NCBI GenBank assembly: GCA_018364485.1
Contig: JAGZLX010000003.1
Coordinates: forward strand, 1-51,797
Reading direction: 5' to 3'
From: Granulicatella adiacens
GTDB taxonomy: Bacteria; Bacillota; Bacilli; Lactobacillales; Aerococcaceae
DNA: 51,797 bases
Position numbers and translations under genes: made by a program. The notes beneath the pieces are model-generated. The model ran no database searches, was not told the origin of the DNA, and saw only the letters and a list, made by a program, of their open reading frames with translations. Shown here one piece after another: positions 1 through 7,471 of the stretch. The stretch's first letter is position 1. Every line of letters starts with the position of its first letter.

Positions 1-20
1 ACAACTAAATAAGGATAAAC

Positions 21-52
21 AAACAGCCTATCGAAATTTCGATAGGCTGTTT
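21..52. terminator. Perfect 16-bp-arm palindrome, probable bidirectional terminator
   Basis: The two 16-base arms (21-36 and 37-52) are exact reverse complements, with core AACAGCCTATCG. A T-rich stretch follows on the plus strand (TTTTAGTTTCTT). It probably ends a plus-strand gene lying left of the window; the only trace of such a gene is a possible TAA at 10-12. Confidence 0.6.
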
Positions 53-85
53 TAGTTTCTTCCTATATTATATAGAAGTAATCAA

Positions 86-111
86 AAAGGCTGGACATTT
101 GTCCAGCCTTT
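86..111 (-). terminator. Intrinsic terminator of the penicillin-binding protein gene
   Basis: An 11-bp stem (AAAGGCTGGAC, 86-96; GTCCAGCCTTT, 101-111) with a 4-base loop is followed by a T run when read on the minus strand. It lies 14 bases beyond the stop codon of the minus-strand gene. Confidence 0.85.
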
Positions 112-124
112 CGTTTGTTTAAAG

Positions 125-2662
125 TTAAGGTGCCTGCGTTGTTGCAGGAGCTTGAGAAGATGGTGCTTGAGTTGTTGCAGGAGCCTGCGTCGTTTGAGAT
201 TGAGTTGTATCTGGTTTCTTTTCTTCCTTTTTCTCTTCTTTCTTCTTGTCGCTAGAAGATGATGAAGACTTGTTCCAGAATCGACTTAATTCTTCTGGGG
301 TTGCACCAATCATAAAGTCATATTTTGGATTCATAGGAGGGAAGTCCTTCTTGAACCAATCGGTTGTCATAGAACCACCGACTGAATAAGTACCGCCATT
401 TTCAGCTTTAAATGAACCTGCTTTTGTACCAGTTGTAGATACAACAGAATCACGATATACAGAATCTGGTTGAGTAAAGCTTGTTTCTTTACCAATTAAT
501 TCAGGGTTCGCTTCGTATGCAGCTCTCATTAAATTCGTCCATTGACGTTGGCTACGCATTGTTGGTTCGCCGTATCCGTCGCCACCAGTGATTGCGTATC
601 GAGCATTATAGAAGTTGTCATATCCGATCCATGAACCGAGAGTAACAGTTGGAGTGTAGGCTACAAACCAGTTATCAATCTCGTTTTCTGAAGTCCCTGT
701 TTTACCAGCTAAATCAGAACTGAATCCCATATTTCCTTTAATGTTGTAGAAGATTGTAGAGCTTGCGATGTCTTGTAACATATTTGTTGTTAAGAACGCT
801 GTAGCATCTGAGAAGACGCGCTCTGATTTGTCTTCGTGTTGATAAATGATATTTCCACGTGAGTCTTCAATCTTTTCGATTAAGTAAGATTCGTGGTGTT
901 CACCGCCATTTGCTAGCGTAGAGAAGGCACTTGTTTGTTCTCTTACAGAAGGACCTGTTCTCGTACCACCGATTGAAAGGGCGATATTTTGATATTCATC
1001 TTCACCGATACCTTCAGTGATTCCCATTTTCTTCAAGTATTCACCAGCGTTAATGCCTTTTTGAAGCATTGCTTGGTAAATCTTAATAACTGGGTTGTTT
1101 AATGATTTGAACAGTGCGTAACGAACCGTTAAGAATTGGTTCGTAATAGAGTTACCATAGTTGGTTGGTTGCCAGTAAGTTCCGTTCCCTTGTGCGATAC
1201 TAATTTTCGTATCTGGAACGATACTTGCTGGATAAATCAAGTTATTTTCAATCGCCGGTGCATATACCAAGATTGGTTTGATTGTAGAACCAGGAGAGCG
1301 GTGTGTTGAGAACGCGTGGTCCACTTGGTTGGCTTCAAAGTCACGACCTGCGACGAAACCAAGAATACGACCTGTTTTGTTTTCGATTAACACAGCACCA
1401 TTTTGAGCTGGCTCTTTTTGAGATTTTGTTTCACCAGTATTTTGATCAACATATTGAGTATTGTATGTTGGCCCGATTAAGTCCCCGTGTTCAGCAATGG
1501 CTTTTTGCATTGCATCATACACTTTTTGGTCAACGGTTGATGTAACTCGGTAACCAGAAGAACTTAATTCACGCTCAGCTTCATCATAGTATTTACTATA
1601 TAATTCTGAGTCGTTTTTAACATCGTTATACGTCAATTTGTTTTTCTCAGCTGCTTTTGTCATTAAGACTTTCACCGCTTCACGATGAACAGCTTGATAT
1701 AAGTATGATTGACGGTTTGAAGTAAGCTCTTTTGGAGGAAGGAAGTCCTTCGTAATGTCATACGCTAGAGCTTCTTCGTATTGTTCTTTAGTAATTTTGT
1801 TTTCACGATACATACTGAAGAGAACAGTTTTCATACGTTCTACACCAGCAGACACGTCTTCTTTCATTGTTGCGACGTTTGTATAAGGTGTGTAAACAAT
1901 TGGGTTTTGAGGCATCCCTACAAGATACGCTGCTTGTGGCAGTGATAGGTCTTTTGCGGAAACTCCGAAGACACCTTGAGCAGCTTCTTCGATACCAGCA
2001 ATGTTTAACCCGTTATTATTACGTCCAAACGGAGAAACGTTTAAGTAAGCTTCTAAGATTTGGTCTTTCGTAAAGTGTTTTTCAAGACGTAATGCGTAAA
2101 GAATTTCGTTTGCTTTACGTTTGAAAGTCACTTCGCTCGTTAAAATCTGTTGCTTAATTAATTGTTGTGTTAAGGTTGATCCACCAGATGCTCCTGATTC
2201 AGAAGAAGCAACCTCTTGTAAGAGGGCACGGATTAACGCCTTAGGAACAATCCCGTTATGCTCATAGAATGAACTATCTTCTGTAGCGATGATTCCATCT
2301 TTAACATATTGCGAAATTTCTGATAAAGGTTTTACGATACGTAATTCATCAGTATTTACATCTGAAATCTTCGTTCCATCTTGATAGTAGAAACTTGAGA
2401 TTAAGTTGAGATTTCCGATGGCATCACTCATTTGTTCTTGAGTGAGAGGTTCTTCATTGGAAGTCAAACTTGCAAAGTATCCAAGTCCAATCCCGCCTCC
2501 AAATACACCAATGAGCATCAGTGCTAGAATTGCGATTACGAAAATGTTTTTAAGGACTGAATAAGCAATATTAAAAATAAAACGCATATTTTTAAGAATC
2601 GGTTTGTTCCAAATAGAAAGTAGAGCCTCGCGCCAATCTGGAGTTTGGTTCTGTTCTGACAT
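125..2662 (-). CDS. Class A penicillin-binding protein (transglycosylase/transpeptidase)
   Basis: This bifunctional enzyme polymerises glycan strands and cross-links peptides at the outer face of the membrane. The protein (845 aa) has a cytoplasmic N-terminus and a membrane anchor at about 36-65. The GT51 domain shows EDSSFYEHNG (128-137) and GGSTLTQQ (160-167). The transpeptidase domain shows STIK (459-462, acylated serine 459), SLN (520-522) and KTG (654-656). The C-terminal tail after about 795 is low-complexity: serines, then Lys/Glu, then repeats of TTQAP. An ATG lies 18 bases further upstream (2680) but has no ribosome binding site. The chosen start at 2662 has AAAGAG at a good distance. 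It is monocistronic and divergent from rpsP. The class is certain; whether it is PBP1a, 1b or 2a is not. Confidence 0.95.
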   Translation of the reverse strand: MSEQNQTPDWREALLSIWNKPILKNMRFIFNIAYSVLKNIFVIAILALMLIGVFGGGIGLGYFASLTSNEEPLTQEQMSDAIGNLNLISSFYYQDGTKISDVNTDELRIVKPLSEISQYVKDGIIATEDSSFYEHNGIVPKALIRALLQEVASSESGASGGSTLTQQLIKQQILTSEVTFKRKANEILYALRLEKHFTKDQILEAYLNVSPFGRNNNGLNIAGIEEAAQGVFGVSAKDLSLPQAAYLVGMPQNPIVYTPYTNVATMKEDVSAGVERMKTVLFSMYRENKITKEQYEEALAYDITKDFLPPKELTSNRQSYLYQAVHREAVKVLMTKAAEKNKLTYNDVKNDSELYSKYYDEAERELSSSGYRVTSTVDQKVYDAMQKAIAEHGDLIGPTYNTQYVDQNTGETKSQKEPAQNGAVLIENKTGRILGFVAGRDFEANQVDHAFSTHRSPGSTIKPILVYAPAIENNLIYPASIVPDTKISIAQGNGTYWQPTNYGNSITNQFLTVRYALFKSLNNPVIKIYQAMLQKGINAGEYLKKMGITEGIGEDEYQNIALSIGGTRTGPSVREQTSAFSTLANGGEHHESYLIEKIEDSRGNIIYQHEDKSERVFSDATAFLTTNMLQDIASSTIFYNIKGNMGFSSDLAGKTGTSENEIDNWFVAYTPTVTLGSWIGYDNFYNARYAITGGDGYGEPTMRSQRQWTNLMRAAYEANPELIGKETSFTQPDSVYRDSVVSTTGTKAGSFKAENGGTYSVGGSMTTDWFKKDFPPMNPKYDFMIGATPEELSRFWNKSSSSSSDKKKEEKKEEKKPDTTQSQTTQAPATTQAPSSQAPATTQAP

Positions 2663-2796
2663 AAGTTCAACTCTTTTCATTTATACATATTTTTGTTCAT
2701 TATATCAAAAAACTATGAAAAATACTATTTATTACTAGTGGGAATAGGGTTTAGAGCATTTTTTATAAAAAAGTTTTAGGTGTAAAGAGAAAATAC

Positions 2797-2825
2797 TTTA
2801 CAAGCATCTTTGTATCTGCTAAACT
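2797..2825 (+). promoter_or_regulatory. Promoter of rpsP
   Basis: TTTACA (2797-2802), a 17-base spacer and TAAACT (2820-2825) lie 37 bases ahead of the rpsP start, which also has a strong GGAGGTG ribosome binding site. Confidence 0.65.
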
Positions 2826-2861
2826 ATGTAACTGTGAGATTAATACATGGAGGTGTAAATA

Positions 2862-3134
2862 ATGGCAGTTAAAATTCGTTTAAAACGTATGGGTTCTAAG
2901 AAAAGTCCTTTCTACCGTGTAGTTGTAGCTGATTCACGTTCACCACGTGATGGTCGTTTCATCGAAACAATCGGAACTTACAACCCACTATTAAACCCAG
3001 CTGAAGTTTCAATCAATGAAGAATTAGCATTACAATGGTTAGCAAACGGTGCGCAACCTTCTGATACAGTTCGTAACTTGTTATCACAACAAGGTATCAT
3101 GAAGAAATTCCACGAATCTAAGTTTTCTAAGTAA
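2862..3134 (+). CDS. rpsP: 30S ribosomal protein S16
   Basis: S16 is a small-subunit assembly and structural protein. The 90-aa product has the family N-terminus MAVKIRLKRMGSKKSPFYR and the conserved segment GRFIETIGTYNP, and its length is normal. The start has GGAGGTG eight bases upstream. It opens the usual rpsP-khpA-rimM-trmD-rplS translation cluster. Here ffh/ylxM is not directly upstream; a divergent penicillin-binding protein gene takes that place. Codon choice is strongly biased, as expected for a ribosomal protein gene. Confidence 0.98.
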   Translation: MAVKIRLKRMGSKKSPFYRVVVADSRSPRDGRFIETIGTYNPLLNPAEVSINEELALQWLANGAQPSDTVRNLLSQQGIMKKFHESKFSK

Positions 3135-3173
3135 TTTCTATAAAGTCGACAATTCGATGGAGAGGTGAAAAGA

Positions 3174-3419
3174 ATGCCTGAGATTAGTGAATTAGTATTG
3201 TCAATGGTTAAACCATTAGTTGAATTCCCTGATGATGTTCGTATCGACATCTCTGAATCAGATGAATTCATGGAATATACTTTACGCGTGAATCCTCAAG
3301 ATATCGGTCGTGTGATCGGTAAACAAGGTCGTGTGGCTCGCGCAATCCGTACGATTACTTATAGTGTTCGTACTCGCGGACCAAAACGTGTGCGTCTTAG
3401 TATTGAGAACCTAGATTAA
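3174..3419 (+). CDS. khpA: KH-domain RNA-binding protein KhpA
   Basis: KhpA is a small single-KH RNA-binding protein that in streptococci and lactobacilli pairs with KhpB (Jag/EloR) and affects cell elongation and division. The 81-aa product contains the KH signature IGRVIGKQGRVARAIR with the GKQG loop. A GTG at 3165 is in frame, but it forms part of the ribosome binding site GGAGAGGTG (3159-3167), so the ATG at 3174 is the start. It follows rpsP by 39 bases and is closed by an intrinsic terminator, so rimM and trmD are not simply read from this transcript. Confidence 0.95.
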   Translation: MPEISELVLSMVKPLVEFPDDVRIDISESDEFMEYTLRVNPQDIGRVIGKQGRVARAIRTITYSVRTRGPKRVRLSIENLD

Positions 3420-3426
3420 TAGGACG

Positions 3427-3455
3427 AAGCCTTGGAGAAATCCAAGGCTTTTTTT
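3427..3455 (+). terminator. Terminator after khpA
   Basis: Stem AAGCCTTGGA (3427-3436) and TCCAAGGCTT (3441-3450), GAAA loop, followed by a T run to 3455. Confidence 0.9.
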
Positions 3456-3485
3456 GTGCTATAAAGAGAATAAACATAAAACAAT

Positions 3486-3672
3486 CGATGACGGAGAATC
3501 CTTACGGATTAATTTATACTTGCTGTACTGGGGCACCGGATTGAGCCTATAGTCTCAATCTCTTTCAAGATTCAAATGGACTCTAAAAAATAAATTTTTA
3601 AGAGTCCATAATTCACTTTGAATGCTATCCCCAGTACTGCTAGTATAAAATCCGTTGGATTCTCCGTCATCG
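3486..3672. repeat. 187-bp imperfect inverted-repeat element with nested hairpins
   Basis: The outer 16 bases, CGATGACGGAGAATCC (3486-3501), are perfectly complementary to 3657-3672. Pairing continues inwards with few mismatches: ACGGATT with AATCCGT, TTTATACT with AGTATAAA, and GTACTGGGG with CCCCAGTAC, to about 3533 and 3629. Inside are two further hairpins: GATTGAG/CTCAATC (3539-3560) and ATGGACTCT/AGAGTCCAT (3576-3609). I see no open reading frame. It could be a MITE-like element or a structured RNA; a second copy is not present in this window. Confidence 0.8.
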
Positions 3673-3695
3673 TTTAGTCGTTATAAAAAAAGTTT

Positions 3696-3920
3696 GGATT
3701 TCTTCAAAGCTTCACCGGGAGAAGAGACAGAAGAGGGTGTGTGCTGGGAATGGAGCACCTTTTAATCGTTGGTTCTAAAAAAGTTGGATTTCTGCAAGGC
3801 TTTACCGGTGGGAGTGGCAGAAAAGGGTGTGTGCTTTCAATGAGTGCTTAAAATTGTTAGTGCTACAGTATATGGATTTCTGCGTTGAGGTAGAAGGAAA
3901 GAAAAGGTGGGTGATACCGT
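3696..3920. repeat. Three degenerate tandem repeats of about 88-90 bp
   Basis: Units begin with GGATTTCT at 3696, 3786 and 3874. The first two share GGATTTCTNCAARGCTTYACCGG, then a stretch near GAGNGGCAGAARAGGGTGTGTGCT, and an ending like GTTNGTNCTA. The third is shorter and more diverged. There is no ribosome binding site or reading frame here, so this is noncoding or decayed sequence. Confidence 0.6.
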
Positions 3921-3954
3921 ATAAGGTATCACTCGATATACCGTATACGGTATA
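3913..3954. promoter_or_regulatory. Two adjacent palindromes, operator-like
   Basis: GATACC-6-GGTATC (3913-3930) is followed by a perfect 18-base palindrome, TATACCGTATACGGTATA (3937-3954). The two share the half-site ATACCGTATA. The pair sits 37 bases ahead of the -35 of the DUF1576 gene, and the right end of the second palindrome contains a TATAAT (3951-3956). It looks like a double binding site for a dimeric repressor; the regulator is unknown. Confidence 0.5.
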
Positions 3955-3990
3955 ATGAGTGTTCTTTTATTGTTGTTAGTACTCGGGTTT

Positions 3991-4019
3991 TTGATTGTTT
4001 TTCGTGAGTTTGGTATGAT
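3991..4019 (+). promoter_or_regulatory. Promoter of the DUF1576 gene
   Basis: TTGATT (3991-3996), 17-base spacer, TATGAT (4014-4019), 34 bases before the start codon. Confidence 0.6.
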
Positions 4020-4053
4020 AAGTGAGTAAAATTATAGTTGAAGGGAAGACCTT

Positions 4054-5346
4054 ATGAAGAAAAAGCCGATATTAAAAAAACAAATGAATCGACAATATTA
4101 TTATTTATTTGGCCTATCCGCTATTTTGATGCTACTTGCATTTTGTCTTGAATCACCACAGAGACTACTTGATGGGATGATTACAATTTTAATTTCGCCA
4201 AGTCAGTTGTTTACGGATTATATGCAGATTGCGTCTGTCGGAAGTACGCTATTGAATGTGGCTATTATGCTTCTGATTAATATTTATAGCTATAAGAAAT
4301 TAGAAATTCCTGTTAACGGAACGGTGATTGGGAGTTTGGGGATGCTTGCAGGATTCTCCTTCTTCGGGAAAAATCTCTTTAACAGTATTCCGTTTATGCT
4401 AGGCGTATGGATTTATGCGAAAGTGACAAGACAAAATTATCGAAATTATGTGATTGTCGGATTGTTTGGATCGGCATTAGGACCACTTGTTTCTTTCCTT
4501 GCATTTGGAGGAGCTTTGCCAAGTGGTTGGAGCATTCTTGTGGCGTATGCGCTTGGAATCTTTATTGGATTTATCTTGCCACAATTATCAACGCAGTATT
4601 TAGGGTTCCATCAAGGTTTCAGCTTGTATAACGTTGGGTTTACAGCTGGAATTGTTGGGATGGTCGTTCTAGGATTTCTAAATGCATTTGAAATCGAAGT
4701 AGAAACAAAGACGCTTGCGAGTACAGAAAGTCCGCTGATTTTATATGGAATCTTAATTGGACTTTGTGTGGTTTTACTTGCGACAAGTTTCTATCTTCAT
4801 TTTAAAAAGAAAGAAAAATATCACTTTAAATTACTCTTGAAACTATCAGGACGTTTGCCAAGTGACTTCGTAGAGATGACGAACTTGGCGACAGTGACAT
4901 TCAATATGAGTATTATGGGGCTCATCCTATTAAGTTATGTGATGATTAATGGTGGGCAACTCAACGGTCCGATTGTCGGTAGTATTATCGGAGCGATGAG
5001 TTTTGGAGCCTTCGGGAATCAAGTGAAAAATACGGTTCCTGTGCTAGTAGGGATTATGATTGGCTGCTACTTAACAGGAGTTGACGTGGCAAGTACGAGT
5101 GCGCTTGTGGCTGCGATTTTCGGAACGACATTAGCGCCGGTGAGCGGATATTATGGACCGCTTGCTGGGGTGATTGCAGGGTTTGTTCACATTACGCTTG
5201 TGAGCCACGTGGTTGTAATGCATGGAGGATTAAACCTCTATAACAATGGATTCGCGGGAGGATTCGTTGCAGCAGTTCTCGTACCAATTTTTGAAATTTT
5301 TGAAGGAATTCGTCAAGATATAAAAGAAAGAAAGGCTGAGGGATAA
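4054..5346 (+). CDS. DUF1576 family polytopic membrane protein
   Basis: This is a 430-aa very hydrophobic protein that I place in the DUF1576 family from its overall sequence, including the segments GTVIGSLGMLAGFSFFGKN and GPIVGSIIGAMSFGAFGNQ. These two look like an internal duplication: each half has a glycine-rich GSxxGxxxFGxFGxN-like helix. About ten to twelve membrane segments are visible. The function of the family is not known; a transporter or channel is only a guess. The ribosome binding site is AAGGGAAG. The gene starts a new transcript after the khpA terminator and is followed, with a one-base overlap, by a small gene. It is inserted between khpA and rimM. Confidence 0.85.
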   Translation: MKKKPILKKQMNRQYYYLFGLSAILMLLAFCLESPQRLLDGMITILISPSQLFTDYMQIASVGSTLLNVAIMLLINIYSYKKLEIPVNGTVIGSLGMLAGFSFFGKNLFNSIPFMLGVWIYAKVTRQNYRNYVIVGLFGSALGPLVSFLAFGGALPSGWSILVAYALGIFIGFILPQLSTQYLGFHQGFSLYNVGFTAGIVGMVVLGFLNAFEIEVETKTLASTESPLILYGILIGLCVVLLATSFYLHFKKKEKYHFKLLLKLSGRLPSDFVEMTNLATVTFNMSIMGLILLSYVMINGGQLNGPIVGSIIGAMSFGAFGNQVKNTVPVLVGIMIGCYLTGVDVASTSALVAAIFGTTLAPVSGYYGPLAGVIAGFVHITLVSHVVVMHGGLNLYNNGFAGGFVAAVLVPIFEIFEGIRQDIKERKAEG

Positions 5347-5687
5347 TGGCAACAGAAAAGGATTTTGTGAAACGTATCGTGAAAGAAATGGTCGATTATT
5401 ATTTGTACCATGAATTGTATGATGTAACAGCGCATGTCGTGTATGTACCGCATGAAAAAGCAACGATTACGTGTACAGCGCCGTATACAAAATTACCGAA
5501 AGACTTAGATTTATTAGAAGCAGGATTATCTGTGGAAAAACACTTAGAATTAGATTCGATGTACAGTTCGTTGATGGGGTCGCATAATCGTGATAAAAAC
5601 TATTGCATCCTTGGTCAATGTATTGATGATTACGATATTGAAGTGACGGATGAGACGCTTAAGATTATTGTAGAACGACTCTTTTAA
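5346..5687 (+). CDS. Hypothetical protein, 113 aa
   Basis: I do not recognise this protein. It is soluble and acidic, with no signal peptide or membrane segment. Tyrosine is frequent in the first 50 residues, and there are three scattered cysteines (in ITCTAP, NYCILG and GQCIDD), without a CxxC pair. The start codon overlaps the stop of the DUF1576 gene by one base (TAATG), so the two are translationally coupled. The next gene, rimM, follows after 12 bases with its own AAGGAGG. The coding assignment rests on tight packing and clean frame use. Confidence 0.85.
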   Translation: MATEKDFVKRIVKEMVDYYLYHELYDVTAHVVYVPHEKATITCTAPYTKLPKDLDLLEAGLSVEKHLELDSMYSSLMGSHNRDKNYCILGQCIDDYDIEVTDETLKIIVERLF

Positions 5688-5699
5688 GGAGGAAATGGA

Positions 5700-6215
5700 A
5701 TGACAACTTTTTATAAAGTAGGAAAAATCGTAAATACACAAGGGCTTCGTGGGGAAGTGCGTGTGATTTCAACAACAGACTTTGCCGAAGAACGTTATAA
5801 AAAAGGAACAGAATTAGCCATTTTTAAAGATGGAGAGTTTCTTACATTTGTGACAGTAGCAAGTCATCGTCGTCATAAAAACTTTGATTTGTTAACATTT
5901 GAAGGAATGAACCGTATCGAAGATGTTGAAAAATACAAAGAATGTCTCCTAAAGGTAGCCGAAGAGCAGTTGACAGAACTTGAAGATGATGAGTTCTACT
6001 ACCACGAAATTATCGGACTGGAAATCGTAACGGATGAAGGGGAAGTACTTGGGAAAGTCACTGAAATTCTTTCTCCAGGGTCAAATGATGTCTGGGTTGT
6101 AAAACAAAAAGGAAAGAAAGAACTCTTAATTCCATTTATTGAACCAGTCGTTTATAAAGTTGATAAAGAAGAAAAGAAAGCTTATATCCATTTATTGGAA
6201 GGGTTGACCGATTAA
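5700..6215 (+). CDS. rimM: Ribosome maturation factor RimM
   Basis: RimM assists assembly of the 30S head, where S19 and 16S helices 31 and 33b meet. The 171-aa protein has the family N-terminus VGKIVNTQGLRGEVRVIS and, after a linker, the PRC-barrel domain with FYYHEIIGLEIVTDEGEVLGKV and LLIPFIEPVV. Length is normal. The start has AAGGAGG eight bases upstream. trmD follows after one base, as in most Firmicutes. Confidence 0.97.
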   Translation: MTTFYKVGKIVNTQGLRGEVRVISTTDFAEERYKKGTELAIFKDGEFLTFVTVASHRRHKNFDLLTFEGMNRIEDVEKYKECLLKVAEEQLTELEDDEFYYHEIIGLEIVTDEGEVLGKVTEILSPGSNDVWVVKQKGKKELLIPFIEPVVYKVDKEEKKAYIHLLEGLTD

Positions 6216-6216
6216 G

Positions 6217-6957
6217 ATGAAGATTGATGTATTAACATTATTCCCTGAAATGGTGCAAGGTCCGATGACGCAATCGATTATCGGGAAGGCCATCGAAGCA
6301 GGAAAAATTGAATTTGAGACAACGGATTTTCGTCAGTTTTCAAACAATAAACATAATCATGTCGACGACTATCCATTTGGCGGGGGAGCTGGGATGCTTC
6401 TGAAAGTGGAGCCGATTGATTTGGCGCTTGCGTCGATTCGTGAGCGTTCTCCTGAAACGACGCCACGTGTGATTTTAATGGATCCAGCTGGGAAGACATT
6501 TACGCAAAAGGATGCCGAAGAGTTGTCGAAGGAAGAACATTTGGTATTTATTTGTGGCCACTATGAAGGTTATGACGAACGCATTCGTACGCTTGTGACG
6601 GATGAATACTCGATTGGAGACTTCGTGTTAACAGGTGGGGAATTAGCCGCAACGGTGATGATTGACGCCACAGTGCGACTCTTGCCAGATGTATTAGGAA
6701 ATGATGCGTCAGCCGTTGGAGATTCGCATTCGACAGGATTACTGGAACACCCACAATTTACACGTCCAAGAGAATATAAAGGAATGGAAGTTCCAGAAGT
6801 GCTCTTTAGCGGAAATCATGCAAAAATTGCACAGTGGCAAATGAAAGAATCGCTTCGTAAGACGTATTTAAGAAGACCGGATTTACTAGAAAAGTATGAA
6901 CTCTCAAAAGAGGAAGCAAAGTTACTACAAGAAGTAAAAGAGGAAGAGGGATGCTAG
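6217..6957 (+). CDS. trmD: tRNA (guanine-N1)-methyltransferase TrmD
   Basis: TrmD methylates G37 of tRNAs read next to proline, leucine and arginine codons, using S-adenosylmethionine, and prevents frameshifting. The 246-aa protein has the SPOUT trefoil-knot signatures FGGGAGMLLK, FICGHYEGYDERI and IGDFVLTGGELA, followed by the C-terminal helical domain with FSGNHAKIAQWQ. Its ribosome binding site, GGAAGGG, lies in the end of rimM. The downstream arsR gene begins directly at the base after the trmD stop codon. Confidence 0.98.
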   Translation: MKIDVLTLFPEMVQGPMTQSIIGKAIEAGKIEFETTDFRQFSNNKHNHVDDYPFGGGAGMLLKVEPIDLALASIRERSPETTPRVILMDPAGKTFTQKDAEELSKEEHLVFICGHYEGYDERIRTLVTDEYSIGDFVLTGGELAATVMIDATVRLLPDVLGNDASAVGDSHSTGLLEHPQFTRPREYKGMEVPEVLFSGNHAKIAQWQMKESLRKTYLRRPDLLEKYELSKEEAKLLQEVKEEEGC

Positions 6958-7305
6958 ATGACGGAACATCTAAATGCAGAAGAAATTAAAGCATTTCAAG
7001 CACTGTTGTCTAAGGACGAAGGACGTAGTGAAATGGTGCAGCTCTTCAAGTTGCTTGGGGATGCAACAAGACTGAATATTATTACGCTATTGACACAGCG
7101 CGAACCACTATGTGTAGAAGACTTAATGAACTGTACTGGAATGGAGCAGTCTGCGATTTCTCATCAGTTGAAAAAGCTTCGTGCTCATCATATTGTGAAG
7201 GCCGAAAAAGTCGGAAAACACGTGTGGTATTCGCTTGAAGATCACCATGTATTAGAACTCTATAACTTAGCGAGCGAGCACTGTTGTGAAGAGCATTCTT
7301 CGTAG
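6958..7305 (+). CDS. ArsR/SmtB-family metal-sensing repressor
   Basis: This 115-aa winged-helix repressor has the DNA-binding helix GMEQSAISHQLKKLRAHHIV (61-80). Near the C-terminus it carries Asp95, His97, His108 and Glu111. By alignment from memory these match the alpha-5 site of SmtB (Asp, His, His, Glu), which binds zinc or cobalt and releases the operator. A cysteine (Cys52) lies in the alpha-3 region, as in the LCV box of SmtB and CadC. The C-terminus is Cys/His rich (EHCCEEH). It abuts trmD with no gap and is translated from that transcript. The likely target is the efflux ATPase at 9848, whose promoter has a TGAATA-N2-TGTTCA operator; this link is inference. Confidence 0.9.
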   Translation: MTEHLNAEEIKAFQALLSKDEGRSEMVQLFKLLGDATRLNIITLLTQREPLCVEDLMNCTGMEQSAISHQLKKLRAHHIVKAEKVGKHVWYSLEDHHVLELYNLASEHCCEEHSS

Positions 7306-7348
7306 TTTTTCTATGGAGAAAAATCGTCAAAAAAATTGATAAACTTGC

Positions 7349-7377
7349 TTGCATTTGATAGGCAAGTATGATAGTAT
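7349..7377 (+). promoter_or_regulatory. Promoter of rplS
   Basis: TTGCAT (7349-7354), 17-base spacer, TAGTAT (7372-7377). It gives rplS its own transcript with a leader of about 88 bases. Confidence 0.6.
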
Positions 7378-7382
7378 ATTTC

Positions 7383-7456
7383 GAGTGAGTGAGACTTCAC
7401 TCAGAGATAACGATATTCCGCTGATTGGACAAGCGGCCAAGTCATGAATGTTTGTT
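7383..7456 (+). promoter_or_regulatory. Structured rplS leader, probable L19 autoregulatory leader
   Basis: The leader forms GAGTGA/TCACTC (7383-7388, 7397-7402) and CCGCT/AGCGG (7418-7422, 7432-7436), with GGACAAGCGGCC in the second hairpin. An L19 leader RNA family is known upstream of rplS in Firmicutes. Position and hairpins fit, but I could not compare with the covariance model. Confidence 0.5.
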
Positions 7457-7471
7457 GGAAGGAGAAAAAAC

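Noticed and set aside
1..12. Possible last codons of a plus-strand gene (ending in TAA at 10-12) before the first terminator
   Set aside because: Only a few codons are visible, so the gene cannot be identified or even confirmed.
3696..3920. CRISPR array
   Set aside because: The units are about 88-90 bp and diverged along their full length, with no short constant repeat separated by unique spacers and no cas genes.
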